Shown here piece by piece: positions 35,974 to 47,548 of a stretch of 64,000 bases of DNA. The stretch comes from Erythroxylum novogranatense (lineage: Eukaryota > Streptophyta > Magnoliopsida > Malpighiales > Erythroxylaceae), in assembly GCA_029891385.1 (NCBI GenBank), contig CM057229.1, positions 3,659,001-3,723,000 of the forward strand, in the 5' to 3' direction. The notes beneath the pieces are model-generated. The model made no database searches and had not been told where the DNA came from. It saw only the letters and a program-made list of their open reading frames with translations. Each line of letters begins with the position of its first letter. Position 1 is the stretch's first letter. Position numbers and translations under genes: made by a program.

Positions 35974-37125
35974 TCAACCGTGCATGGTTGGGTTAGTAAA
36001 AGTGAAGCCGTAACCAGGACTGAGGTTGAATAACTTCCGGAGCTCGTTATACTTTTCAATGTCGAAATTATGGAGCCTCATGAGTTTCTTTTGTTTGGCT
36101 ATGAACCGTCGCTTAAAGTACCCTTCAAAAGATGGCTCCGTCGATGTTCTAAGGAAAAAACCATAAGCTAGTGCGAAGTGGAGAGAAGTCACGAAGAAGC
36201 ACACCGGCTCCATCACGTCCCAACTAAGCTCCCAAAATGTTAGCCTCATGAACCCAAGAGTTTGGACCACCAAGAACCCTAGCCCACAGTAGAGCTCCCC
36301 TCGAACCAAGCTTCGAGCTTTCTGGTCGATCATGGCCTTCTGCTTCTCCATATGCTCTAGCAGTTGTCTTGAATCGTCGTGAGCTATTACTGATTGCGAT
36401 ATTACACTTTCTATTGACTTTGCCATCTGTTCGTTGATAACGATAACGGAATTGTGATTAAGATAAGAATGTCATCCGAGGGAAGTTATGTCTTTTTAAG
36501 TATTATCTGACGTCAGATACACACATACCTGTTCTGGTCGGAGAAACACGTTGTTGCCTAAAACGATGACGTTTCCTGACTGATCCAACGTCTTCGCCAA
36601 CTCAACCCCTTGCTCGCGGTTCCCACACTCTTCGCCACAAACCTCAACAAACTCAGAGTACGAAATCGAGGTCTTTGGAATCTCTCTCAGTTTCGCTTTC
36701 AGCTTCTCCACCTGAGAAACTTTCAGAAGCTTCCTCGCGTCCTCAACGGAAATCCCAGGGACGTTAGTTTCTCTGGCGAGAACTCCCGGCACCGGTGAGG
36801 GGAGTCCTTCGAGATGGAGCCGATCACGAGCACCGTTCATGCCTCTGAGTCTCTCCCTCAGCTTCTCTCCGACGGGAAGGTAGAGGATATCCGGTAACTG
36901 GGATATGGCTTTCCGGTGGAAGAATCGCTGGAAAAGGCCTTTCTTGACGGATTCCGGCGACGTGAGGTATTCTCGGTGTAGGTTCGTTTTGGTCGAATTC
37001 GGTGGTTCGAGGACTTGAAGTGATGGAGAAACGGAGGAAATGGGCGAATGCTCTGGAGCCACAGCCTTCGAAGCTGCTCTGTAACTGGCCTCAAGACGCT
37101 TCCCGAGCAATCTACGAAGCGCCAT
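35974..37125 (-). CDS. Mitochondrial calcium uniporter (MCU family)
   Basis: There are two exons, 36529-37125 and 35974-36426, joined at PEQ|MAKS, giving 349 residues. The first about 50 residues are Arg/Ser-rich with few acids, as in a mitochondrial presequence. The pore signature WDVMEP (268-273) lies between two hydrophobic segments (about 243-265 and 274-291), with its Asp and Glu selectivity residues intact. A coiled-coil-like stretch (about 205-240) precedes the first segment. Family knowledge: MCU forms the Ca2+ channel of the inner mitochondrial membrane. The 102-base intron has standard ends (CAG|gtatgtg, cgaacag|ATG). The ATG at 37125 opens the frame. Length and motif order match plant MCU proteins (about 330-350). 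Confidence 0.95.
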
Positions 37126-37310
37126 TGATGATATAAGAGAAACTTAACAACTTTAACACAAGAGATATTCCTGTGAAAGAGGAGTTCAGGTTCGGAGGTA
37201 TTTATAGTGTCCGAACACAACGAACTTAACTTCAGATATCTTCCTCCTTTGGTTAAGTTTGAAGATGCAGAGTGCATGTGATTGGGCAGTGACACGCACG
37301 CGAGTCAACT
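37126..37310 (-). promoter_or_regulatory. 5' leader and proximal promoter of the uniporter gene
   Basis: On the minus strand the sequence before the ATG contains CTATAAATAC (complement of 37195-37206 area), a good TATA box about 70 bases upstream of the start codon. The transcription start is inferred to lie between the TATA box and the ATG. Confidence 0.5.
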
Positions 37311-39844
37311 TTCCCTAATTGACTTTCACCATCTTCTTTTTTTTCTGTAAAATGAAAAAAAATTATAAGTTGCAAGTAGTACAACTGTACAAGTCAAAAT
37401 TGATTAATGATAAATATAGTAAAATCTAATTTGAAACATAATTAATAATTACATTAAATTTACACTCATAAATCTAAAGATCAATATGTCAATTATAGAT
37501 TCATTTATCTTGATTTTGCTTATCCTTTTAACATAGCTAAGGGTTTATATTGGCAATTATATTAAAATGGAAATTAATTAATTTTAATTTGAGCATTTAT
37601 TCCTAATACTTTAATTTTGAAATTCAAGCAATTAATCAAAATAAACTGAAATATCAATATTTTAAAAATTAGATCAGAAGTCAAATCTATAGCTATGAGA
37701 TAAGAGGATTAACATTATAATATCGTTAAAGATCGAATAAAATTAAATAATTTAAAACTGATTAAAATCAAAAATTCGAAATTAAAATGAATTAATTTTG
37801 ATTTATAAGAACTTATTAATTTACAAAATCTACCGATTAATTAATAAACTATTTAACAACAAAAGTTATTAAAATAAATCAAACTAAAAATTAATCAACT
37901 TAAGGTGTTTATACTTTTCCGGACCAAATTAGTTAAATTTTTTTTTTAATGTATGTATGAATAGACACTCTTTTTGGTCTTTTATGCACCAAATGCTTGT
38001 TCAATTAATGAGTAGGTGTAGCTAAAAGCCTAAAACAGAAAATATGCATTAATTGCATTTGCAATTAAGTGTGAGAGCATTGTATTAGGACCACCGCCAG
38101 AAGGGACGCTTCATGCGTGTCTTATTCTCTTCACTTGTCACTGCAAGAGTAATCTCTTTTTGCATGTTAGAATTGTTACTCCTCCAACACTGAGAAGTTT
38201 AGATTCAGCACATCTACTTAGAAGGAAATTAAAGTGCGAATTATTTGGCTTCACTTACTACGCTTGTTATAATTTCAGACTGCACATCTTACAAAAGTCT
38301 CCACTGACAATTTTAAACTTCATTCGATGAGACCAACAAGACGTTTTGTACCGTCGACTTTTGCGTTAGTTTGGATGTAATAGTTTCTTTTTCTTTGTTA
38401 TCAAAAAAAAAAAAAAGATTGTCTTTGTTCTAAACACGCCTGCCAAATGTTTAGCATCAACAGCTTGTTAAAATTCAACCATTTCAAGCCAATTCATATT
38501 CATCCACCGTTGAATTCCTACTTGTGTCTGTCCTTATGCTTAGACTTTAGGTATTAATCATGCTGATTGCTGGATACTAGTTTAGAATTATCTTTGTTCT
38601 AAACAACCATCCTCTTACTATACACGAGCACCTCATGTTCTTTGCACCAAAACCAAACAAATATCAGAAGTAAAACCAACTTGCACTTGATGCCCGTAAG
38701 CTTCACGAAACACTGACTTGCAATGTTCATGTCAATTTGTAAACAGGTCAAGTCGGTCCCGATGGGAGGAACACTACCATCACATTGCAAGCGACGAACT
38801 TGATTTGAAAGATCGGTCCTGATTAGACATGTGTAAGGTATGTAATACATTCCTTGAGCACGATTTGTATAGTACTTCGAGCCCTCTCTGCCATTACTTC
38901 ATAAATTTCCAATGATTGTTAATTTGGTAGAGTTGCTTAAGCATCGTCCTTTCTTTGTTTTCTTTAACCTTTTTGGTTCTGCTCTTCCCAACCCCCAAGT
39001 GGAGCATTCTATACGTTATTATAAAAGTAGGTTTAATAGTAATCTTATTCGGCTGAGCCATGCACCTTTTAAGTGCAAGATAGGTATGAAATGAATGGTT
39101 TAAACTCTAGTGAGTGTGTTTGTTTGGTAAACTCTTTGTCGTTTGCAATTTTGTTTGGTAAACTCTTTCTCGTTTGCATTTATATATTGATCAAGTGTTT
39201 GTATATGTATTTTAGAATAATTGCCGTTTTGGACAAGGATTCCCGTTAGTTATGGACCAAACCGGTGCCTATAGTAATCGGTAAGATTTCTTTTTTTTTG
39301 AAATGGAGGAACTGTAACCATTATCTTTTAGATGTGTATTAAGTAAATCTTTGAATTGACAGAATAACCTGTAAATTAAGTCAATTGGGTACTCTGTACT
39401 AAGTAAACCCTATATGACAGGCTCGATCGAGAGAACGTAAATGGAGGAATCAAGCACAAGACCTTTTGGTCCCATACTCTTCCACTCTACCAACTTAGCC
39501 ATTTCTAAGAGGTGTAATTAGTAAGATGTTATTGCTTAAAAAGAAAATAAAACAAATCAAGCTAGAGAAATAAATATTTTTGTTAAAAAATTAATAAAAC
39601 ATTAAAGCGGAAGCTTAAATTAAACTTCTTTAGATAAGATATTGAGTTACAGACTCTGGATTGTTTAGGATTGTCCAAACTCATTAACTTACGTAGTAAT
39701 CAAATTTTAGAAATTTGAGAATATTATATATTTTCAACATACAACAAAAATTAGGACTATTTTTTATACAAGATTAAATCATGTTTAATTATTAATTGAA
39801 TACTTAATTGAAATTAAAATAATTAAAAAAAGATAACTGAATTA
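37311..39844. other. Intergenic DNA with small repeats
   Basis: There is no gene. A dispersed AT-rich repeat copy lies at about 37725-37890. A 31-bp tandem pair sits at 39120-39181. An 83-residue open frame at 38599-38850 (minus) has no recognisable family. Confidence 0.4.
39120..39181 (+). repeat. 31-bp tandem pair
   Basis: Two copies of ttgtttggtaaactcttt-gtttgcaatt are joined head to tail (offset 31). They differ at three or fewer positions. Confidence 0.75.
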
Positions 39845-40432
39845 TGTTGAAATATAAGAGAGTTTTTCCCATATGAAAATAATATATGACATTGAGCATG
39901 CATATAAGTCTAATGAGTTACTCTTCACATCACCGATTAATTTTTTTTATAGAACTTCATTTGGGCTTGTACGCGCTCAATTTATTTAGGTTCAATCTTA
40001 CAAAATTTAATATAGTATCATAACAAGTTGCTCTTGGGTTAATCATCACCACCTTAACTTGATAGATTGTGTCTTGGGCCTTAAATCAGCTCACATGTGA
40101 GGGGAACGTGTTGAAATATAAGTAAGAGTTTGTCTCATATGGAAAGAATATATGACCTTGTGCATGCATATAAGCCTAGTGTGAATTACTCCTCTTATAA
40201 CCAATTGATTTTAAGATGGAACACTATTTAAGCTTGTAATTACTCAGTTTACTTTGACCTAATCTTACAAAATTAATATGGTAATTTATCCCACATAGAA
40301 AGATTATATGATCTTGAGCATGCAAATAAGCCTAGTGAATTAATCCTCCTATCACCAATTAATTTTAGGATGGAACATTATTGAGTTTGTTTGTGCTCTG
40401 TTTATTTAAGCCCAATCTTACGAAATTTAACA
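39845..40432 (+). mobile_element. TRIM-like element with three terminal repeats
   Basis: LTR-like units lie at 39845-40012, 40109-40278 and about 40283-40432 (5'-truncated). Each complete unit begins tgttgaaatataag, contains gagcatgcatataag and ends near ttacaaaatttaata. After unit 1 comes tagtatcataacaag, a degenerate tRNA-Met primer site. Before unit 2 lies gtgaggggaacg, a purine-rich tract. The internal part is only about 96 bases and non-coding. Flanks aatta and aattc may be a 5-bp target duplication with one mismatch. The third unit suggests LTR recombination or a second integration. Confidence 0.75.
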
Positions 40433-41026
40433 AATTCTTAGATAACTAGATTAAGTATTGGGTAGAGATTCCTACCCCTACGAGAGAAGCTAGAGGTTAA
40501 TGGAATAAGGTAAATTGGGACTTGGAAGAAGAAGAAGAAGAAAAAAAAAGGGAAGAATCTGGTACACCAAGAATCCCTACAAATTGGGGCTGCTTGGATG
40601 GAATCCTTATATTCCTATGTGCATGTATCAATGTGATCAATATTCTGATTTAGATTTTAGTGAGTGGGAAGTCTACAACGACCATTTTGTCATCCCACTT
40701 GAAGCCCTATCAAATGGGGTTGGAATTTGGTTTTGAATCATCACCGTCATCACCACCTCGTCGTTAGGACAAGACAGCCCTCAGATTTTGGATGTTGAGT
40801 TGGTAGTCCTCGTGCGCTACACTGACGTCCCAATATCCAAAGGTTAAGAGTGTTTGACACGATTAGCGTGGAAACACCGGTCCGGCACAAAATTTACTTC
40901 CCAATTTGAGGGGTCTCCTTGGTGGGAAATGAGAATCCACCACGAAACTGCACGCACTCTCCCTGAATTTCCTCTACTACACACGATCAATCAATAATCA
41001 TTATTGGTACCATTTTACTTGCCGGT
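40433..41026. other. Intergenic DNA
   Basis: I see no supported gene. A (GAA)n run lies at about 40527-40550. The open frame 40515-40736 encodes a low-complexity start followed by no known domain. Confidence 0.4.
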
Positions 41027-41371
41027 TGTGGCTCAATTGGCTACGCAGAGTGAGCATGTGGAAAGAATTCTCATATTTGATCCCCACTTAGTTTGAGTGG
41101 GTCTGTACCATTGAGTTTTGTCTCGTTTGATCACACCCACATTTTATGGGGGGCGCTGCATATCTTATGAGGACAGCGAGAGTTGAACATGTGATCTCAG
41201 GGTTTTGTTAGGTACAAGACTCACGCCTCACATCACTAGGCACGCCTCACAACGCACCAAAATTCTGAGGTTACAGATTCGACTCCCGCTGCCCCCATGA
41301 GATGTGCAATGCCTCCCTACAAAATGTGGATGTAACCAAACGAGACAAAACTCAATAATACAGACCTACCC
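41027..41371. repeat. Cluster of SINE-like repeats, two in inverted orientation
   Basis: Arms 41099-41173 and 41297-41371 are near-perfect reverse complements (both carry gagttttgtctcgttt and its complement). Reading outward from the centre, each copy has a B-box-like motif (gttcaactctc on the minus strand, gattcgactcc on the plus). Just left, 41027-41098 contains gtggctcaattggct (A-box-like) and atttgatcccc (B-box-like). The whole is best read as tRNA-derived SINE copies in tandem and head-to-head. Confidence 0.6.
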
Positions 41372-42273
41372 AAACCACCACTAAATATACTCGCAGAAAG
41401 AGGCGAAGAGTTTTAATTGTGACCGAGCCTTGACCAGGATTAGTCTGACTAGTAAATTTGGATACAGATAGTATAAATCCAAAAATTATGGGTACCATTC
41501 CAAAATGCTATTGTTTCGTGTTAGCTTTGCTTTCAAGTGAAATCCTCTCTTTTGGTTACTTAGTTTTAATTTTATTTTATTAATTTTAATTTTACAATTT
41601 AATTTATTGTCTTAATTTTTATAGTTAAAAATTGATTAATTTATTAACTGATCGGTCAATTTTAAAATGAATTAAATTTTATTTAATAATATTTTTAATT
41701 AATAAACTCCCAATTTTATTAGTTTAATTTTTAATCCAATTTTTAAAAACATTGATTCTTAGTAAACGCATTGAATTTTGTTGTTGAATTATGGAGAGCA
41801 ATGTGGAAGATGATCTAATAGAAACTGTGAAACCATTTTGATGACAAAAACAAGCTTTTCTCCGACGAGGTCCACTTATGACGTATCCCACTATAGACAC
41901 TTTCATTATACAACACCGTTTCAGAAAATTGCATTCACTTGTGGATTTGCCAGATGAGAAATGCACCATTCGTTGTAATGGTATAAAACCTGTTTGTCTC
42001 GTCTTTTTTTTTTTCTTTTTGGTTATAAGAGGAAAAAGAAAAAACAGAAATTTACATTAAAATCCTAAGGTACACTACGCTGAGCGCATTCTGGTGAAGG
42101 AACTCCTGGAAGCCCTGTCTCGTCTTTCTTTTAATATAGAACCCACGCTCCCACAGACCATAACACATAACGCAGCATGATTAGGTTAATCACGCAGCAT
42201 GATGTGACGACTGTAAGCCAGAAAGAAGGCAGCTCAAAAATTATTAATTTAGAAAGTGGAGGAAGATGAATTC

Positions 42274-42310
<37 letters not shown>

Positions 42311-42988
42311 AAGAGGCATTAAAAGCTTAAAACTTCACATGAGCTTGTAAAGTTGGCAATGGAGGAGTCGTTTACATATTCTTAGATTAGACCCTGGAAT
42401 CCTTTCCATGTGGGCTTGTTTTACTGGGGTTTAGATTACCTATTCTTAGAGAAGCCTGTATCACTCTATTTCTACTGAGATCTATCTATCTATCTAATTG
42501 TTTTTCTATCTCAATTATTGGATAGATAGATTTTAATAAGAACAGAGTAATGTATGTTTTTTGATAATTGGTAATTTCAAAAGTTTCAGACAAGATCATT
42601 AATCAATGATTAATTTCATAATTATTGTATTAAAAAAGGTGTCGTCATCAGCTATCGTTTTCATGGTTTGTCTACTTAAAACCCAATCAGCGTTAATGGA
42701 CACTGGTTGCATATAAAATGGTTACTCATCCCTCAGGAACTTTAAGCATCGTCATGTATGTGCAATGCAAGTCCGAATCCTGACGCACTGAAATTCGATG
42801 GACGTTGACAGGAGTGGGAATGATGAGCTACACGTCTAAGGTCTATGGATAATATCAACCCTTCATCCTCAAGAATAAGTTTCTGATTCTTCCATAAACA
42901 GGAGATAACACATATGCATTGCCACGCCACTTTCCTATTAGCTAAAACTACATATCAAATATGATGTTTAATTTCGATTCTTCCGGCT
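41372..42988. other. Intergenic DNA with a TA microsatellite
   Basis: I see no gene. An inverted copy of the dispersed AT-rich repeat lies at about 41560-41720. Open frames at 41724-42060 on both strands have no family signature. Confidence 0.4.
42277..42308. repeat. (TA)n microsatellite
   Basis: About sixteen uninterrupted TA units. Such loci are usually length-polymorphic. Confidence 0.95.
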
Positions 42989-43156
42989 GATTTTATTAGA
43001 GTGTCTCATATTGTTTAGACATAAAAATGTTAAAGTGTTTATAAGTGATAAAGGTCAACTATTTAAATAACTAGTTCTAGTTATTTGAACAATAGTTGAC
43101 CCAAGTCCAATTATTATAAGTGAACTCTATACTCTACTTATATTAAAAATTTAATA

Positions 43157-43171
43157 TAGTATCAGAGCAGG
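43157..43171 (+). other. TRIM primer-binding site
   Basis: tagtatcagagcagg lies directly after the 5' LTR and matches the plant tRNA-Met site TGGTATCAGAGC at most positions. Confidence 0.8.
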
Positions 43172-43561
43172 TTTAGTCCGGATTATTAATTTTCTGGTTG
43201 TCAGTCTAGATGTTCAGTCTCAGTAGTCTGATCCGGTTATCACTGCGTATATTTCAAGTGACAACTGAATGTCCAGTCCCAGTTGCACTTGAGGGGGAGT
43301 GTTAGAGTGTCCCATATTGTCTAGACATGAAATTCACTACAAAAAATCCGTTTTTTGTCGACAGAAAATCACCGACGGTCTGGAAACCGTGACCAATACC
43401 GACAGAAAATGGACAGCCGTCGAGGAAGATGGTTGTGGAGAATTAGTTTTGCGACAGTAAACTATTCCGTCATTGAATCTTTGGGAGAATTTATCGACCA
43501 AATTTTGATCGGTAAAGACATCGGATTGTAGCCCTCGATTCAAGCAAAACGACGTCGTTTT

Positions 43562-43724
43562 GAAAACTTATTAAACCCTCTTCATTTCCTTTCCTCCTCT
43601 CTCCCGCGCGACTCTCCTCTCTTCCTCTCCGTCCAGCCGCCCGATCGTCTCCTCCAGCGTTCCTCCATCGCCGCCGTGCATCGCCGATTGGAGAGCTCCA
43701 ACGCCGTCGGCCGACAGACGACAG
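43562..43724 (+). promoter_or_regulatory. GC-rich promoter/leader of the CACTA element
   Basis: This pyrimidine- and GC-rich stretch stands out from the AT-rich surroundings and ends at a good donor (GACGACAG|gtaacc at 43724/43725). It is probably the first untranslated exon of the transposase transcript, with the coding exons starting about 3.8 kb downstream. Confidence 0.55.
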
Positions 43725-46166
43725 GTAACCCCTTCTCTCACGAGTCCTCTTTCTCCTCCCTCCCCTCTCCTTCCTTCGGATATGCAATGTGTTCCTGTGA
43801 GTTTTAGATTTTTAAATTGATTATTTAACTTAGCTTCAGAATATTGGAATATTGGCCTTTTCAACTTTATCAGTTGATATGCTCTTGATGATTATAGATA
43901 TCGTTTTAATGTAGAAAGATTTTTGCTGGATACATTCTTGGTTGGTATATATATTGTCAAATATTAGATTGAAATTCCCAATTTTTACCTTATGATGTGA
44001 AATCATTATTCTTATCAATGTAAAATAATAATAAATAAGATATTATGAACATAAATGTTTAACCATGTATGCTTAAGTAGTAAGGCTAAAAGAATGAAAG
44101 AACATAGATGAAAGATTATTAAAAGTATATGACAATAGAGCTATATAATCAACCAAAGAATGTTTTAATATATGAATATATAAAATGTACTATATATATT
44201 TATGTGATATATTTTCCTACAATTGGTATTAGAGCAATAGTGTATATATATCATGAAGAATTTTGAAATTTTGAACTAATTTCATTGATGAGTTATTAGA
44301 CAATTGTTTAATTTTCTTCACTTTATTAATAAAGTGATTTAATGATAAATGGATTCTAATAATTAGCATTTATAATAGTTAATTTATATGTTGAATTTAA
44401 ATTAGGTTCTCTTATTATACTAAGAATAAGATCTCTTATGTTCTATATGTCACATACTACTTTTTCTAGCCTCATAATCTATTTATTGATGAATTATTGT
44501 TTATCAATAATTCATTTATTGAATTAGAATAATTTATTTGTATAAGATTGATGTTTTCTCCTATTTGAGTTCCTATTGTAGATGGGAACAACAGTTTGTT
44601 ATGAAGTAATAACTTAATATGATATGACAACAAATACAAATCTATATAATATACAAATACTATATATATTACAAAACAAACACTATATAGACTAATATCC
44701 AAAGCATTGTAGACATAAACAATAATCCCAAGCATCATACAATTGATAGTTTTGATTGTTTAAGGCTATATATTCACCTTTTCAGAGCAAGACATTGGCA
44801 ATCACTTTATAAAAAGTATCAATTCTCACTTTAAATGTTTAAGCTTGAAATTTGCCAATCTTCGAATATGTTTCATTGAAATGACTATCTTCATTTTTTT
44901 AAAAGCCTTGGCGTGAATCTGACTGCTACCACACTTTCTTCTCCTTTAATAAGCAAGACAAGCATGTTGAAGGTAGTTTCCCACAATAAATCAACAATAT
45001 TCGTTTCTTAAAGCTATAAAGCTGAAAAGGTCCCACACTATGATACAAACCTTCGAACCAATAATATTCTATATCTTTTTTTATATCCATTCACAGCTAG
45101 TTCTCTCTCAAATAGTTTCCCAAAATATTAATCATAGGTTTAGCATAGTGACAATTTATAATCTTTATGAAGAGTTAATATTTTTTGCAATTGTTCAAAT
45201 ACTTGTCTCATGCATTTGGAATAAATTGTGATATTGTGTTATACACCACAATATCATATAAGTATATAACTAAAATTTATTAAGGAAGGCATACACCATT
45301 TCATTCATTAATTTATAGAAAATATGGGAGGATTTGTTAATTTAAACAATATGAATAAGAACTTATAGGAACCATACACATATATGTTATTTTATGTTCA
45401 TCTCCTTTAGTAATCTTTACTTGTAAATATGTAGTTCGTTAATCTAAATTTGTGAACATTGTAACCCTCAATATTTTGTTTATCAACTCTTGAGTTAATG
45501 TTGGAAGATATTTTTCTTGATTATTGCCTTCTATAAGGTGTAATAGTCCACAAGGGTTGAACCTATTCTTGCATTTTTTTAAATGGATGAATCTCATTAG
45601 GTATGAAAGGTTAGATGAACCCGTCATGAACATTTGGTGATAGCACATTTGGTGATTTCATGGGAACATATATAATTAGCCACTTCCTTTTCTTATTAGT
45701 TATGTAAATTTTTCTATCTTTATGAGCATGCATTAGTTATGCTTAGATTCATAAGATTTATGAAGGATCAATGTAAAGCATTGATATGATTTAAGCTTGT
45801 AAAGCATTGAAATGAACTACTTCTTCATTGGCATAATTGTTACCTAAGCAAATTACAAAGTTTAAAAACTATAAGGCTATAGTTTCACTAAGTAGAATTT
45901 CATACACTTTAGGACTATTAAACCTTATATCCCGCAGGGTATTGTCAACATTGAATGTAGAGACCTTTAGTTGATAACAAAATGGTTGGAACTTGAATCA
46001 TAGATACAATTGGATTATAATGCCTTTGTATGGACACTTTCTCATTAGAGGGTCCAGTGTTCGTGGCCTTAGCCTTATTCCTATCATTCTCCATTAACTT
46101 TTCATAATCAAATTTCTTGAGAAATATTCCGCTATGTTTCCATTAAGGTTTTCCATTACCGTATGG
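43725..46166. other. AT-rich interior of the CACTA element without recognised genes
   Basis: I see no transposase motif here. It is probably leader intron sequence, perhaps with an old retroelement insertion near 44220. Open frames on both strands are AT-driven and without family signature. Confidence 0.45.
44212..44236 (+). other. Possible Copia LTR end and primer-binding site inside the CACTA element
   Basis: tttcctaca followed by attggtattagagcaa resembles a Copia LTR end (..ACA) plus the tRNA-Met primer site TGGTATCAGAGC with one mismatch. The surrounding 44000-46100 is strongly AT-rich and could be a decayed insertion in a large leader intron. I could not find a matching second LTR. Confidence 0.35.
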
Positions 46167-46945
46167 TTTCCAATTGAGCTATGAATGACACTATGGTTGG
46201 TTTTCATTGCGACTTTGTCATCTTCATCTCTCGTTACGTGGGACAACGACACTTGTCCGCATTTCGATTGAGGTAATTACATATATGATTATGTTTCTTT
46301 GTTTTTTGTTCTTGATTCATGTGCTTATACATGAGCTTCCCATAGCATGTTGCTGAATCGTTTATTTATGTATTGCATGATGTGAACAGTACAACATTCT
46401 TGTAGTATGGAGACCCAATTTGCGTTGTGATTACTGGTTAAGTTAGAAGTGTGTTTTTATTGCAGGGGGACCCTTATTTCATAAGGGGGATGTCCAAATT
46501 ATAGGGGGAATGCTGCCGAAATTTCAATAGGATCCTCGTAGTAGATGATGGTTAAATTAGAACATGAGCTCAATAGTTTTAAGTTTTGATCTTATGTCGT
46601 ATGTGACTTACAATTATGGAAATGATTTAGGGTATTACCTGATGGTTTAATTATTTGAGGATGATAACTGTCATAAGTTGAGTATACAATTTCGTGCGTT
46701 GAGTATAATATTTCCAATTAAGCTATGAATGAATCTTTTGTTGGTTTGCATTGCAGCTCGATCATCTTTATCGCACGTGACGTTCTTCATTGTCCAAGTT
46801 GTACGTCAGGAACATTTCCCTGAATTTCAATTAAGGTCAGTGCTTATGCTTTTGTAAATATTGTTATCGCCTGAGTCATGTGCTTGCAAATGATATTCCT
46901 ATAGCATGTTGCTTAATATTTAATTTATGTCTTGCACGCAGTAAA
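46167..46945 (+). repeat. Duplicated ~230-bp leader segment inside the CACTA element
   Basis: 46167-46395 and 46711-46945 share, in the same order, ttccaatt[g/a]agctatgaatga, a gca-cttca exon-like block, ttcaatt/ttcgattaaggt with a gt donor, tcatgtgcttg/ta and cccatagcatgttgct. Each copy looks like a small untranslated exon plus the start of an intron, so the transposase leader may contain a duplicated exon. Confidence 0.7.
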
Positions 46946-47548
46946 ATTTTATTGCGGTTTAAAATTTGGTATCCGTTATAATTTATACATACCGAAGGTG
47001 ACTAATATATTTGTTACACTGACCTGAATTAATTTGAGCCATAATTTGTTGGATGTTTTGCAAAATTGATATCTCTTCACTTGTAATATTTCACATAATT
47101 TGATATGCTTATGTGAAATTGTATATGTCTAACTAATTGATGATAATAGGTTTCACAATAATATTAAATCTTGATTGAATACGTATTTGGCAATAGTTGG
47201 ATGTTTAATCATATGTACGTAATTATTTTGTTTCGATATGTGGCAAAGATAGCATCGTCATTTTGGTATCGATGTTGTATAATATGATCCTCTAGTTATG
47301 AGTTTCAATGATAGATCTTGGATGTATAGGCGTTTAACCGTCGATGGTTTCATTAATCTGAATTTGTTGAAGGAGTTGATGCGCTCATTTGTTATGCATG
47401 TTCGCAACTGCATATATGGATGGGCCAAAGATCGATGTCCATGTAAAAGTGCAAGCACAAATGTTTCTGTTTATTGATGAAGTTCGATTGCATTTGTTGA
47501 GAAAGGGTTTGTGCTTAGAACTATTTCAGTGGACCGACATGGGAACCC

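Noticed and set aside
38599..38850. 83-codon minus-strand frame with several cysteines
   Set aside because: The hydrophobic segment is at the wrong end for a secreted Cys-rich peptide and there is no family pattern.
40515..40736. 73-codon plus-strand frame beginning with an Arg/Lys run
   Set aside because: The start is a translated (GAA)n microsatellite and the rest has no known domain.
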